Shown one piece after another: positions 47,567 to 58,283 of a DNA stretch of 64,000 nucleotides. A model generated the notes under the pieces. That model was given only the letters and a program-made list of their open reading frames with translations. It was not told the origin of the DNA and ran no database searches. Source of the stretch: an uncultured Pelagibacteraceae bacterium (lineage in GTDB: Bacteria; Pseudomonadota; Alphaproteobacteria; Pelagibacterales; Pelagibacteraceae). The first letter of the stretch is position 1. The number at the start of each line of letters is the position of its first letter. The stretch is taken from NCBI GenBank assembly GCA_902599605.1, contig CACKFV010000001.1, positions 120,124-184,123 of the forward strand, in the 5' to 3' direction. The position numbers and the translations under genes are program-made.

Positions 47567-48059
47567 AATTATATATTTAATTTTATTAATAATTTTTTTT
47601 TCCAAAACCAATTCTTATTCAGAACAAATAACAGGATATGCAAAAGTAATAGATGGTGACACAATTAGAATAAAGGAAAATAAAATTAGACTCTACGGTA
47701 TCGATGCACCTGAAAACGATCAAATATGCTCTAAGCCTTGGTTGAGCCTGAGCGTAATCACATTTAATCAAGATTATGAGTGTGGAATTAAAACTACTAG
47801 TTTATTAAAAAAGTTCGTTAAAAACGAAATAATAGTATGTAAAAAGAAATCTGTGGATAGGTATAATAGAGTTGTTGCTATTTGCTTTAAGAAAAGACGG
47901 GATATTAATTCTTGGCTTGTAAGGAATGGTTTAGCTGTTGCTTACACTGAATATTCAAAAAAATATATTGTAAATGAAAATGATGCAAAAAAAGAAAAAA
48001 AAGGTTTGTGGGCAGGAAATTTTGAAATGCCTTGGGAATGGAGAAAAAAACGTAAATAA
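47535..48059 (+). CDS. Secreted thermonuclease (SNase-like)
   Basis: Signal-like N-terminus; GYAKVIDGDTIRI; RLYGIDAPE; DRYNRVVA. Confidence 0.9.
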   Translation: MKSYLKPKKNKIIYLILLIIFFSKTNSYSEQITGYAKVIDGDTIRIKENKIRLYGIDAPENDQICSKPWLSLSVITFNQDYECGIKTTSLLKKFVKNEIIVCKKKSVDRYNRVVAICFKKRRDINSWLVRNGLAVAYTEYSKKYIVNENDAKKEKKGLWAGNFEMPWEWRKKRK

Positions 48060-48073
48060 ATTATAAATAAGGA

Positions 48074-48673
48074 GTGATTCGTTTTAAATTTTTTTTATTT
48101 TTATCATTTTTCTTATTTTTTCTGAGCTGCTCGTCTATCCCAAAAAATACTTTAAGTAGTTGCTCAATATTTTCTGAAAGATATTTTTGGTATAAACATA
48201 CAAAAAAAACTGAGGAAAAATGGGGAACACCTATACACATACAACTTGCATTTATTAAATTTGAGTCAGATTTCCATTGGCTAGCAAAACCTAAACGACA
48301 AAAACTTTTTAAAATTATTCCTTTCAAAAGACCTTCAAGTTCATTTGGATATTCTCAGGCTGTAAAGGGAACATGGAAACAATATAAGGACGAACAGAAC
48401 AAACCATTGGCTCTTAGAACAAGATTCAAGGATAGCGTTGATTTTATCGGCTGGTATACAAATAAATCATCAAAACTTTTAAAAATTCCTAAAAACGATG
48501 CATTCAAACAATATATTGCTTATCACGAAGGATGGGGAAACTATAAAAACTATAAAAAAAATGAAAAAGTTGTTTCTTATGCAAAAAAAGTAAAAAATTA
48601 TTCAGATCAATATAAAACTCAGCTTATAAAATGTAAAAAAAAGCTTAATAGAAAAAAATTTATTGTTTATTGA
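48074..48673 (+). CDS. Lytic transglycosylase SLT-domain lipoprotein (GTG start)
   Basis: Lipobox FFLSCSS; FIKFESDFHW; SSSFGYSQAVKGTWKQY; YHEGWGNY. Confidence 0.75.
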   Translation: MIRFKFFLFLSFFLFFLSCSSIPKNTLSSCSIFSERYFWYKHTKKTEEKWGTPIHIQLAFIKFESDFHWLAKPKRQKLFKIIPFKRPSSSFGYSQAVKGTWKQYKDEQNKPLALRTRFKDSVDFIGWYTNKSSKLLKIPKNDAFKQYIAYHEGWGNYKNYKKNEKVVSYAKKVKNYSDQYKTQLIKCKKKLNRKKFIVY

Positions 48674-51600
48674 TTAAGTTCTTTTTCTAACTCTTTTTCA
48701 ATATGATTTATACTTTTTGTATTCTTTCCCAATAATAAATAAATTATTGGAACTACATAAAGTGTAAAAAAAGTCGAAAATATCATTCCAGCAAATATAG
48801 TAATACCAACAGACAATCTACTTGCCTCACCTGGACCGCTACTTATTACCAATGGTAGAACTCCAATAATTGTAGAAATAGATGTCATTAAGATTGGTCT
48901 CAATCTTAGTGCTGAGGACTCCAAAATCGCGGTTAATTGATTTTTTCCCTCATCTCTTAATTGATTTGCAAATTCAACAATCAATATCCCGTTTTTAGTT
49001 GCTAATCCAATTAGTATTATTAAAGCAACCTGACTGTAAACATTAATTGAACTGCCGACGAGCAGTAGACCTATTATTCCACCAAATATTGCTAGCGGGA
49101 CTGTCAGCATTATTGTGAAAGGATGGACAAAGCTTTCAAACTGAGCCGCCATCACAAGATATGCTGTAACTAAAGCTAAAAAGAATATTACGTAAATTTG
49201 GAAACTTATTTCTTTTAGCTGTTCGCTTTCCCCTTTAAAATCAATTCTGGCATTAGGTGTATTTTCTTTAACAACTTCTTCTAAGAAAGATAAAGCATTC
49301 TGAAGGGTATAATCTCCTACAATATTTGCTGAAATAGTAACTGCTTTTTGTCTATTATACCTTGATAGAAATGGAGCAGTTCCTCTTTCATTAATTGTCA
49401 CTAAATTTGATAAAGCAATTAATTGACCAGAGTTTTTTGATCTAACATAAACTTTATTTAAACTTGAGGGTTCATTTCTATTTTTAATATCTCCTTGCAG
49501 GATAATTGAATATTCTTTGCCATCCTTTGTAAATTTTGTGACACTTCTGGAGCCAAAAATAGTTTCAATTGTTCTTCCTATTTCTGAGGTAGATACGCCT
49601 AGATCTGATGCTTTCTTTTGATCGATCTTTACATTTATTATTGGTTTATTTAATTCAAAATCGTCTTCGATATTAGCTAAATTATTATTTTTTCTGGCCT
49701 CTTTTTTTATAGTCTCCTTCCATTGAATTAATTCTTCATAGGTATTACCTAATATTACAAATTGGACTGGTTTCTCTACACCACCGGTTCTTATTCCCTG
49801 GGGCATAACAGGAAATGATAGAACACCTGGAACTTTTGAAATTTCTCTAAAAGACTCCATCATTATTCTGTTACCTTTTCTGTCTCTTTTTTTCCAATCC
49901 TCTAACAATACAATTATAAAAGCTGAGTTGACTTGTTTGCTACTTTTTCCGAAACCCGGCACCCTTAAAATAAGTCTTCTATACTCACCTTGTCCCACTT
50001 TTGGTAATAACAATTTTTCGATATCCTGAGTTTTTGAGGAGGTAAACTCAAACCCAGAGCTTTGAGGCGCCTTTACTATTACAAAGAAAGCACCTCTGTC
50101 TTCTTTTGGTATAAGTTGTTTTGGAATATAAATAAATAAACCAATACACAATATTAAAATTGATATTAAAAAAGCAATTATACTTTTTTTCTTTAATATC
50201 CAATATTTTAAAGTGTAAATATAAAATTCCTTAAAATCATTTAATCTTTTTTCAAATTTAAGAGTTAATTTATTTCTTTTTGATTTTGTGTCTAAAACTT
50301 TGCTAGCAATCATCGGGCTTAGGGATAATGCTACAAAACTTGATATTATCACTGCGAAACTTAAAGTAACAGCTGTTTCAGCATACAGCACTCCAGCTAA
50401 GCCCTCTATAAAAATTAAAGGTATGAATACTGCAACAAGAACTAAAGTGGTTGCTATAATTGCAAAAGACACTTGTCTTGATCCTTTATATGCAGCAACC
50501 AATGGACTCTCACCTTTCTCAACTCTTCGGTATATATTCTCCAACATTACAATTGCATCATCCACCACGATTCCTATTGCAAGAACTAATGCCATAAGAG
50601 TGAAAAGGTTTATTGAAAAATTAAAAAAATAAATTGCTAAAAAAGTTGATATTAAAGAAACTGGCAAAGCTACAATTGGTACTACTAAAGCTCTGATGTT
50701 ACCCAAAAAGAGATAAATAATGAGCGTGACTAAAATTAATGCAACAAATAATGTTTTGTACACCTCTTTAATTGCATTTGAGACATAATTCGATCTATCA
50801 AAAGAAACCTCTAATGTAGATCCATCAGGTATAGAACTTTGTATTTCTTTAATCTTCTTTTTTACTTTTGTAGCTACCGCAATTGTGTTTGCATCTGAGT
50901 TTTGATAAATACCAATACCTACAACTTTTTTTCCATTTCCTTTAAAAAGTGTTCTTGTAGATACTGGACCAAATTCAATCCTAGAAACATCTTCCAAAGT
51001 TGTTACAGAACCATCAATTGCCCTCTTCAAAGGTAGTTTTTTATAAGAGTCTAAATTTTCATAAGCGTTTTCAAGTTTTATTGAAAGATCTACATCTTTT
51101 GACTCTATTCGACCTGCAGGAAATTCTAAGTTTTCTGAATTTAAAACTTGTTCTACATCTTGAGTTGTTAAATTTCTTGCGGCTAGCGAAAGAGGATCTA
51201 ACCAAACTCTCACAGAGAGCTCTCTTTCACCACCTAATCTCACACGTCCTACTCCTTCTACAGTTGAGAAATAATCTACCAAATATCGATCAGCAAAATC
51301 AGTGAGTTCTAAATCACTCATAAAATCCGAGCTAAAACTCAACCACATAGTAGTTCTAAAGCCTGCAGATTGTTTGAAAATTTCTGGAGCGCTAGCCTCT
51401 TTTGGTAAATTATCCACTACTCTTGAGATTGCACTTCTCACATCGTTAGCAACATCGTCAATATCAAGGTTATCTTTGAAGGTCATATCAATTCTTGACC
51501 TTTCATCTTCACTCATAGAGTCAATTGAAACGAGACCAGGGGTGCCTCCGATAAAATCCTCAATCTTTTGTGTTATCTGAGTATCAATTACCTGAGCTGA

Positions 51601-51762
51601 AGCCCCTTTGTAATCAGTTTGAACTGATACTACTGGTCGGTCAATATCTGGTAATTCATTAGTTGGTATTTCAAAAAAAACTAAAATACCAAACATAACC
51701 ATGACTATACTCATCACCATTGAGACGACTGGTCGTTTGATTGATAAGTCTGTTAAGAACAT
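48667..51762 (-). CDS. RND efflux pump inner-membrane transporter
   Basis: 1031 aa; AIGIVVDDAIVMLENIYRRVE; GLATKNGILIVEFANQLRDEG. Confidence 0.95.
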   Translation of the reverse strand: MFLTDLSIKRPVVSMVMSIVMVMFGILVFFEIPTNELPDIDRPVVSVQTDYKGASAQVIDTQITQKIEDFIGGTPGLVSIDSMSEDERSRIDMTFKDNLDIDDVANDVRSAISRVVDNLPKEASAPEIFKQSAGFRTTMWLSFSSDFMSDLELTDFADRYLVDYFSTVEGVGRVRLGGERELSVRVWLDPLSLAARNLTTQDVEQVLNSENLEFPAGRIESKDVDLSIKLENAYENLDSYKKLPLKRAIDGSVTTLEDVSRIEFGPVSTRTLFKGNGKKVVGIGIYQNSDANTIAVATKVKKKIKEIQSSIPDGSTLEVSFDRSNYVSNAIKEVYKTLFVALILVTLIIYLFLGNIRALVVPIVALPVSLISTFLAIYFFNFSINLFTLMALVLAIGIVVDDAIVMLENIYRRVEKGESPLVAAYKGSRQVSFAIIATTLVLVAVFIPLIFIEGLAGVLYAETAVTLSFAVIISSFVALSLSPMIASKVLDTKSKRNKLTLKFEKRLNDFKEFYIYTLKYWILKKKSIIAFLISILILCIGLFIYIPKQLIPKEDRGAFFVIVKAPQSSGFEFTSSKTQDIEKLLLPKVGQGEYRRLILRVPGFGKSSKQVNSAFIIVLLEDWKKRDRKGNRIMMESFREISKVPGVLSFPVMPQGIRTGGVEKPVQFVILGNTYEELIQWKETIKKEARKNNNLANIEDDFELNKPIINVKIDQKKASDLGVSTSEIGRTIETIFGSRSVTKFTKDGKEYSIILQGDIKNRNEPSSLNKVYVRSKNSGQLIALSNLVTINERGTAPFLSRYNRQKAVTISANIVGDYTLQNALSFLEEVVKENTPNARIDFKGESEQLKEISFQIYVIFFLALVTAYLVMAAQFESFVHPFTIMLTVPLAIFGGIIGLLLVGSSINVYSQVALIILIGLATKNGILIVEFANQLRDEGKNQLTAILESSALRLRPILMTSISTIIGVLPLVISSGPGEASRLSVGITIFAGMIFSTFFTLYVVPIIYLLLGKNTKSINHIEKELEKELNQ

Positions 51763-51765
51763 CTT

Positions 51766-52629
51766 TTAATTAATGATTTTTATTTTGATTTTATCTCTTA
51801 CTTTTGAAATTCCTTCTTTTACTATTTTATCGCCCACAGACAAACCATCAAGAATAGAAACTTTTCCATAATTTCTTTTTCCAATTTTGACTTCAATTTT
51901 CTCAATGGTGTTATCCTCTAAAACTTTATAAGCAAATGCTGTGTCACCCTGAATCAATAATGAATTTTCAGGAACTCCTATTTCTTGAGTTTCATTATAA
52001 ATAATTTGTATATCTAAAAGCATTCCTGGGACCAATTCTAATTCTTTGTTATCCACTGTGATGCTTGCAAGAACTGATCTTGTACTAGGATCCACGCGAG
52101 AACTCACAGAGTCTATTTTACCATAAAATATTTTATCAAACGCATCTGATCTAACTTCAGCAACAAGACCTGGTTTTAAAATTTTAAGATAAATCTCGGG
52201 AACTTTAATATTAAGAATAATCGATGAAGTATCATCTAGAGTGAGAATAAAAGACTCTGTTCCTAGAACACCTTGAGCAATTTCTCTTTTTCCCAAAACT
52301 CCTTTAAAGGGAGCGATGATAATTTCATTTTTTGTTCTTAATAAAACATCACCTTCATTAAATACTTTTCCAATAAAAATTTTTTTGTCAAGTATTTCAC
52401 TTTTTTTGACTCTAAAGTTTTTATTTTTTTTTGATAAAGCAGTACCAAATGTTTCAATACTGTCAAAAAAATTGGATGATTGAACAACCTCAACAATTAC
52501 TCCTGGTGGTGGATATTTAGAAAATTTCTTTTGAAAATGTTTTCCAACAAAGTGTCTTGCTACTATCACTGAAGCAATAACAATTGCTAATATTATTAAA
52601 AATATGGTAATTTTTTTTGAAGTTTTCAT
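51766..52629 (-). CDS. RND periplasmic adaptor (membrane fusion protein)
   Basis: N-terminal TM anchor, lipoyl-like/beta-barrel region, adjacent to RND pump. Confidence 0.9.
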   Translation of the reverse strand: MKTSKKITIFLIILAIVIASVIVARHFVGKHFQKKFSKYPPPGVIVEVVQSSNFFDSIETFGTALSKKNKNFRVKKSEILDKKIFIGKVFNEGDVLLRTKNEIIIAPFKGVLGKREIAQGVLGTESFILTLDDTSSIILNIKVPEIYLKILKPGLVAEVRSDAFDKIFYGKIDSVSSRVDPSTRSVLASITVDNKELELVPGMLLDIQIIYNETQEIGVPENSLLIQGDTAFAYKVLEDNTIEKIEVKIGKRNYGKVSILDGLSVGDKIVKEGISKVRDKIKIKIIN

Positions 52630-53450
52630 GCTGGATATTTACCATATTCACTCCAAGAACCATCATAAATTTTTGGAATATAATCGTTATTTACCATTTT
52701 ATAGGCATAAGCTAGGACTGCGGCGGTAACACCAGATCCGCAAGTAAAAACTGGATCTAATCTTTTTTCTATGTTTTCTAGTTGATTAAAAAGTTCTTTT
52801 AGTTCTTCCAGATTTTTAAATTCTCCAGTTTTTTGATTTATACATAAGTTAAAAGGTAAACAAGAAGAGTTTTGAATATGTCCACTTCTTAAACCTTTCC
52901 TCGGCTCGGACACTTTTCCTTCAAATCTTTCAAGGCTTCTTGCATCAATAACGTTAAAACTCTTACTAAAAATATTCTTTTTGATTTGATCAAGGTTTAC
53001 TACTAAATTTTCTTTTTCATTTGCAACATAATTACTTTCAATAATTTCTGTCGTATCTTTTGTTATAGGCTTATTTTCAAAAATCCATTTTTTTAATCCA
53101 CCATTTAAAATATGTATTTTTTTTTCATCATGACCAAAATATAAAAGGGTGAACCAACACCTACATGAACTTTTCAAATTCGAGTTGTCATATATGAGAA
53201 TATCGTCATTATTATTTATGCCTAAGGAGCACATAATTTTTTCCCAAGTTTTTTGTTTTGGAAGCATATGCGGAAGGTCGGTATCTTTCTCAGAATTTTC
53301 ATCTAAATCAAAAAAAATAGAGTTTGGAATATGACCATTTCGATATTCTTCAGCAGGATTTCTTTCTTGAGCAGGCATATGCCAAGAGGCGTCTATTATT
53401 TTTAGACTACTTAAATTATCGAGAACCCAATCTGTCGTGACTAAACTCAT
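52626..53450 (-). CDS. sseA: 3-mercaptopyruvate/thiosulfate sulfurtransferase
   Basis: Two rhodanese domains; active-site FTCGSGVTAAVLAYA. Confidence 0.93.
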   Translation of the reverse strand: MSLVTTDWVLDNLSSLKIIDASWHMPAQERNPAEEYRNGHIPNSIFFDLDENSEKDTDLPHMLPKQKTWEKIMCSLGINNNDDILIYDNSNLKSSCRCWFTLLYFGHDEKKIHILNGGLKKWIFENKPITKDTTEIIESNYVANEKENLVVNLDQIKKNIFSKSFNVIDARSLERFEGKVSEPRKGLRSGHIQNSSCLPFNLCINQKTGEFKNLEELKELFNQLENIEKRLDPVFTCGSGVTAAVLAYAYKMVNNDYIPKIYDGSWSEYGKYPA

Positions 53451-53897
53451 CTAAAATTTTTTGTCCAAATATTTTTGATGGTATTCCTCAGCTATACAAT
53501 AATTCTTTAGCAAAGATAATTTAGTTACAATTTTTCCTGAAAAATCATTGTTTTTTGATTTTAAGACCTTTTCAGCAATTTCTTTTTGTTTTGTGTTTAA
53601 ATAAAAAATTTCACTTCTGTACTGAGTTCCAAAATCTGGGCCTTGAGAATTTAAAGTAGTCGGATCATGAATTTTAAAAAAAAAATTTAAAATTTCTTCA
53701 TAAGTAATAATTTTTGGATCAAAATTTATTTTTACCACTTCAGCATGATTTGTTTCACCAGAACAAACTTCTTTATAAGTTGTGTTTTCAGTTTTGCCAC
53801 CACAATAACCTACTTCAGTTTGATAAACTCCATTGAGATCACCAAATTTTTTTTCAGGTCCCCAAAAACATCCACAAGCTAAAACTGCTATTTCCAT
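53451..53897 (-). CDS. msrA: Peptide methionine sulfoxide reductase A
   Basis: ACGCFWGPEKKF; GYCGGKTENTTYKEVCSGETNHAEVV. Confidence 0.96.
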   Translation of the reverse strand: MEIAVLACGCFWGPEKKFGDLNGVYQTEVGYCGGKTENTTYKEVCSGETNHAEVVKINFDPKIITYEEILNFFFKIHDPTTLNSQGPDFGTQYRSEIFYLNTKQKEIAEKVLKSKNNDFSGKIVTKLSLLKNYCIAEEYHQKYLDKKF

Positions 53898-53930
53898 TGA
53901 TTATTTTAATTATATAACTAAGTTAAACTT

Positions 53931-54815
53931 ATGCTTTCTAAAAATCAATTAGGCTTTTTGTACATGTTTCTCTCTGTTTGTGCATTTTCATTAATGGATT
54001 TAATTGTAAAGTGGTCTGTCGATTATCCAATTGGTCAGGTTTTGTTTTTTAGGGGCTTCTTTGGAATAATCTTTTATTTATTTATAATCCCCAAAGAAAG
54101 ATTTCATAATTTTTATAAAACTAAACGGCCAGGATTACATGCTTTAAGGTGCGGCTCAGGACTAATAGCACTAATTGCAATATTTATTGCTTTAAGACAA
54201 CTGCCATTAGCAACTGTTGTGAGTATATCTTTTGCTGCTCCAATATTCACAACAATATTGTCTATTTTTTTACTAAATGAAAAAGTTGGAATTTTTAGGT
54301 GGTTAGCAGTCATCATAGGCTTTTTTGGAATCCTTATTATTACAGAACCTGGGATCACTGAATTAAATATTTATTATATTTTTCCAATTATATTTTGTTT
54401 AGGTCTCTCCTATGTAGCTATAACTATTAGACAACTGTCAACAACTGAACCAGTATGGTTGATATCTTTTTATTTTTCTTTAGCAATTTTATTATTAAGT
54501 TTTTTAACTATTCCTCAGGGTTGGATTATGCCTACTTTAAATCATTTTATACTTTTATCATTAATAGGTATTTTTGGGGGTGCTGCAAACTTATGGTTAA
54601 GTCAATCTTATAAATTTTCAGAAGTTTCATTAGTAACTCCTCTCAAATATTTAGCTTTAGTTTTTGCTATTATATTTGGATATCTCATTTGGGACGAGAT
54701 ACCTTTGTTTAAAACACTAATCGGAGCTTTATTGGTAATTGTTTCTACGCTTATAATTTTTAGGAGGGAGATTTATAAGAAAAAAATCATAACATCTAGA
54801 CCAATTAATGACTAA
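53931..54815 (+). CDS. EamA/DMT family transporter
   Basis: Ten hydrophobic segments; duplicated EamA architecture. Confidence 0.87.
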   Translation: MLSKNQLGFLYMFLSVCAFSLMDLIVKWSVDYPIGQVLFFRGFFGIIFYLFIIPKERFHNFYKTKRPGLHALRCGSGLIALIAIFIALRQLPLATVVSISFAAPIFTTILSIFLLNEKVGIFRWLAVIIGFFGILIITEPGITELNIYYIFPIIFCLGLSYVAITIRQLSTTEPVWLISFYFSLAILLLSFLTIPQGWIMPTLNHFILLSLIGIFGGAANLWLSQSYKFSEVSLVTPLKYLALVFAIIFGYLIWDEIPLFKTLIGALLVIVSTLIIFRREIYKKKIITSRPIND

Positions 54816-55443
54816 AGTACCAAAATATTGGAATAAGGCAAAAAAATATTTATCCAGAAAAGATGAAACTCTCTCTGAGTTAATTAAAAGTTATGAAAGT
54901 CCCTCAGAAACTATTTTAACTACAAGGCGAGATATTTTTTTTTCGCTTTGCAAAAGTATAATTGGACAACAAATAAGCGTTGCAGCAGCGAATTCAGTTT
55001 TTTTAAAATTTAAAAAGAAATGTAAAAATAAAATTAATCCAAAAACAGTATCTAAGTTGACCTTTGCTCAATTGAAAAGCTGTGGATTAAGCAGACAGAA
55101 AGTATTAGGCATAAAGAGTTTAGCCAAGCAAACGATTGAAAAAACTTTTAACCCCAAATTAATTCATAAGATGTCTGATGAGGAGGCTATAAATTATTTA
55201 TCACAGTTGAGACAAATAGGAAGATGGTCAGCTGAGATGATCTTATTATTCACATACAATAGATCAAATATTTGGCCAATTCAAGATATTGGCCTTTTAA
55301 GAGCTATATCAAAAAATTATAAAAAAAAATATTTACCACCTGAAAAATTTGTATCATTATTAAAAAAAAGATTTAGTCCTTACTGCTCTGTTGCAACGTG
55401 GTATTTATGGAGATCAATAGACCCTGAACCCATTCAGTATTAA
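54808..55443 (+). CDS. DNA-3-methyladenine glycosylase II family
   Basis: HhH-GPD fold; SIIGQQISVAAANSVFLKF; LRQIGRWSAEMILLF; PIQDIGL. Confidence 0.9.
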   Translation: MTKVPKYWNKAKKYLSRKDETLSELIKSYESPSETILTTRRDIFFSLCKSIIGQQISVAAANSVFLKFKKKCKNKINPKTVSKLTFAQLKSCGLSRQKVLGIKSLAKQTIEKTFNPKLIHKMSDEEAINYLSQLRQIGRWSAEMILLFTYNRSNIWPIQDIGLLRAISKNYKKKYLPPEKFVSLLKKRFSPYCSVATWYLWRSIDPEPIQY

Positions 55444-55444
55444 T

Positions 55445-56338
55445 TCAATCAAGCCAATCCTTAAACTTACTTTCATGATTCTGAACGTATTGTGGTAATT
55501 TATTTTTAGGATATAAACTTAATTTTCTTTTTTTTTCAGTAAATTTCTTTTCTGTTTTGTCTGCATACATGTCGTAAATGGTTTCATTATTTCTCATTAG
55601 TCTTGATATTTCTTTTAAATCAATATTTTCAACTTCAAAATCTCTGTGGTGTAAATAAGATTTTAATTTGATCTCAATATCAGCTGGACTTTTCAGATTT
55701 GAAAAATGCCAACCCCCATCATTAATGAAAATTTTATTGATATATTTTGTCTCTGAAAAAATAGTATCCACTCTCCAAAATCCAAATTTTCTATTCTTAA
55801 TGTTTCTAATCCATTGAGGTGATTTTAGATTTTTCTTTTTACAAGCTTTTGTTCCATACCACTTAAAACCTTCAAGGTATCTATTCAACTTATAGTAAAA
55901 AATGTTTTGTTCAAAAATAACTATTTTGTTATTCACTCTAGCTACATTAAGGTCTTTTAAATCTGGTATTTCATCTACATCAGATATCATTATCAAATCA
56001 TCTTCGTTTGCTTTATCTAGCCCTTTATAAATTTGATTTCTTTGAAAATTTTCTCTTTTGTGAGCATTAAAAATTAACTTATGAGATTTTAATGCTTCAT
56101 CATCCTCTTTATTAACTTTTTCTAAGTTTGGAGGTTCATCATCTTGTACAATATAAATTATCTTATCTTTAAATTTAGGGTACTTGTTAATATCAAATTT
56201 TAAGTCCCTTTTTTTACCGTTGTGGTAGAATTTACTTTCAACGATAACAAAACAATCAACAGAATTTTTTAAAGAGTTCAGTCTTATGTCTAATACGGTC
56301 TCTTCATCATAAAACATAAAACAATCAAAGATTCGCAT
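55445..56338 (-). CDS. GT17-family glycosyltransferase
   Basis: FDCFMFYDEETVLDIRLNSL; FVIVESKFYHNGKKRDLKF; MISDVDEIPDL. Confidence 0.85.
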   Translation of the reverse strand: MRIFDCFMFYDEETVLDIRLNSLKNSVDCFVIVESKFYHNGKKRDLKFDINKYPKFKDKIIYIVQDDEPPNLEKVNKEDDEALKSHKLIFNAHKRENFQRNQIYKGLDKANEDDLIMISDVDEIPDLKDLNVARVNNKIVIFEQNIFYYKLNRYLEGFKWYGTKACKKKNLKSPQWIRNIKNRKFGFWRVDTIFSETKYINKIFINDGGWHFSNLKSPADIEIKLKSYLHHRDFEVENIDLKEISRLMRNNETIYDMYADKTEKKFTEKKRKLSLYPKNKLPQYVQNHESKFKDWLD

Positions 56339-56396
56339 AAAATGATTTCTAACTTATATATCTTGATATATAAATCTAAAAATAGAACAATTTTTT

Positions 56397-56936
56397 ATGT
56401 CTAAAAAACTTATTATTGACTGGAATGAATACAATAGATCAATAGATGAACTTGCCGTTCAAATAAGTGAAAGCGGCTTTAAACCTTCCTTCATAATCTG
56501 TATTGCTCGAGGTGGCTTGAGAGTAGGGGATATACTCAGTAGAATTTTTAAAGTAAAATGTGGTTACCTTGGAGTTGAAAGCTATTCATCAGCAGGCGAG
56601 GGAAAAGTATCCGATGTTCAAAATGAACTTACTTTTGCAAGAGACTTATCCACAACAAGTAAAATTTATGGGGAAAATATTTTAGTAACTGATGATCTTA
56701 TTGATACTGGTGTAACACTTGAAAAGACTTTAGACTGGCTTAAAAAATATAAAGATTTTGAAAATAAGAAAATAACTTTTAAATCTGCTGTTCTTTACAA
56801 AAAAGAAAAATCTAATTTTAGATCAGATTATATTGTTCATAGTCTTAAAGATAACCCTTGGATTGTTTTTCCTTATGAATTACGTGAACTTATCTCAATA
56901 GATCAACTAAAAAAAGAACTAAAAAAAAAGGGCTAG
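56397..56936 (+). CDS. Purine phosphoribosyltransferase
   Basis: PRPP motif ENILVTDDLIDTGVTLEKTL. Confidence 0.88.
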   Translation: MSKKLIIDWNEYNRSIDELAVQISESGFKPSFIICIARGGLRVGDILSRIFKVKCGYLGVESYSSAGEGKVSDVQNELTFARDLSTTSKIYGENILVTDDLIDTGVTLEKTLDWLKKYKDFENKKITFKSAVLYKKEKSNFRSDYIVHSLKDNPWIVFPYELRELISIDQLKKELKKKG

Positions 56937-56959
56937 AAATTGTTTTTCTAGCCCTTTTT
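56930..56959. terminator. Bidirectional intrinsic terminator
   Basis: A9-GGGCTAGAAA-TTGTT-TTTCTAGCCC-T5: 10-bp perfect stem with A tract 5' and T tract 3', between convergent genes. Confidence 0.9.
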
Positions 56960-56972
56960 AAATTAATTTAAA

Positions 56973-58283
56973 TTAAGCAACTACAAAACTTAAAACACTT
57001 AAAATAGCAATTATCCATATTGCTGGTGAAGTGGTTGCAAATTTTCCTGTAAAAATTTTAATCAAAGCATACGCCACAAAAGCAAGCGCAATACCATTGC
57101 TTATACTATACGTTAGAGGCATGGTAATCATCGCAACTATAGCAGGAGCAGACTCAGAAATGTCATCCCAGGAAATATCTGTTATATTTCTCACGAACAA
57201 AACCGCTACATATAATAACGCTGCCCCATCAATTTCTTTAGGCAAACTTGTTGCTAAAGGAGAAAAAAATAAACATGACAAAAATAATATACCAATTACT
57301 AATGATGTCATTCCTGTTCTTCCACCTGCTTTTACTCCAGCTCCAGACTCGACATAACTTGTGACGGTAGTAGTTCCCATTAAAGCTCCAGCAACTGTAC
57401 CAACACTGTCAGACAACATCGCTTTGTTAATGTCCTGTACTTTACCTTTACTATCTACTTTACCAGCTACGTTTGCTACAGACGTTAATGTTCCAGCTGT
57501 GTCAAAGAAATCAATAAATAGTAAAGTAAAAACTACAGTTGACATACTTGCAGTCAATGCAGCTTTAAGGTCAAAGTCAAACAAGTAAGTCATAGGTGGC
57601 GGCGTATCAACTATACCATTAAACTTAGCAAGACCTGTTACCCATGCAATTATACTAAATGCAATAATTCCGATTATAATATTACCTTTAACTTTAAGTT
57701 TCTCTAAAACAACCATTGCTACAAAAGCTAGACATCCTAATAGCACTAATGGATTTTTAATATCACCTAAAGTAACCAATGTAACTGGGTGGTCTCCAAC
57801 CACACCCATTATTTCAAGACCTATAATAGCCAAGAATAAACCTATCCCTGCACCAATTCCTAATTTCAAACTTCTTGGTATAGAATTTATTAACCATGCT
57901 CTCAGCGGAGTAAGTGAAATTATTAAAAACAAAACTCCTGCAACTAGCACTGCACCAAGGGCTGCTTGTGGAGAGTAACCCATTCCACCTACAACTCCGA
58001 ATGCAACAAATGCATTTATTCCCATTCCAGGCGCAAGACCTATTGGCCAAGTTTTTCCATAAAAAGCCATTATGAAACAAGCTACTGCTGTGGCTAAAAT
58101 TGTTGCAGTGAAAACTGCACCAAAATCAAAAAAACCTTTTTCAGGACCAGCGAATTCTCCTGACAATATAAAAGGATTTAAAAACATGATATAAGCCATT
58201 GTTAGGAAAGTTGTTATTCCTGCAATAACCTCTGTTTTAAAACTAGTTTTATGTTTTTTATATTCGAAATATTTATCTAACAT
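56973..58283 (-). CDS. NCS2 family (AzgA-like) purine permease
   Basis: EVIAGITTFLTMAYIMFLNP; GLAPGMGINAF; TTTVTSYVESGAGVKAGGRTG. Confidence 0.93.
   Translation of the reverse strand: MLDKYFEYKKHKTSFKTEVIAGITTFLTMAYIMFLNPFILSGEFAGPEKGFFDFGAVFTATILATAVACFIMAFYGKTWPIGLAPGMGINAFVAFGVVGGMGYSPQAALGAVLVAGVLFLIISLTPLRAWLINSIPRSLKLGIGAGIGLFLAIIGLEIMGVVGDHPVTLVTLGDIKNPLVLLGCLAFVAMVVLEKLKVKGNIIIGIIAFSIIAWVTGLAKFNGIVDTPPPMTYLFDFDLKAALTASMSTVVFTLLFIDFFDTAGTLTSVANVAGKVDSKGKVQDINKAMLSDSVGTVAGALMGTTTVTSYVESGAGVKAGGRTGMTSLVIGILFLSCLFFSPLATSLPKEIDGAALLYVAVLFVRNITDISWDDISESAPAIVAMITMPLTYSISNGIALAFVAYALIKIFTGKFATTSPAIWIIAILSVLSFVVA

Noticed and set aside
48069-48076. AAGGAG immediately before the GTG of the transglycosylase lipoprotein as a strong SD
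   Set aside because: It abuts the GTG with no spacer, so it cannot act as a normal SD for that start; no better start codon was found.
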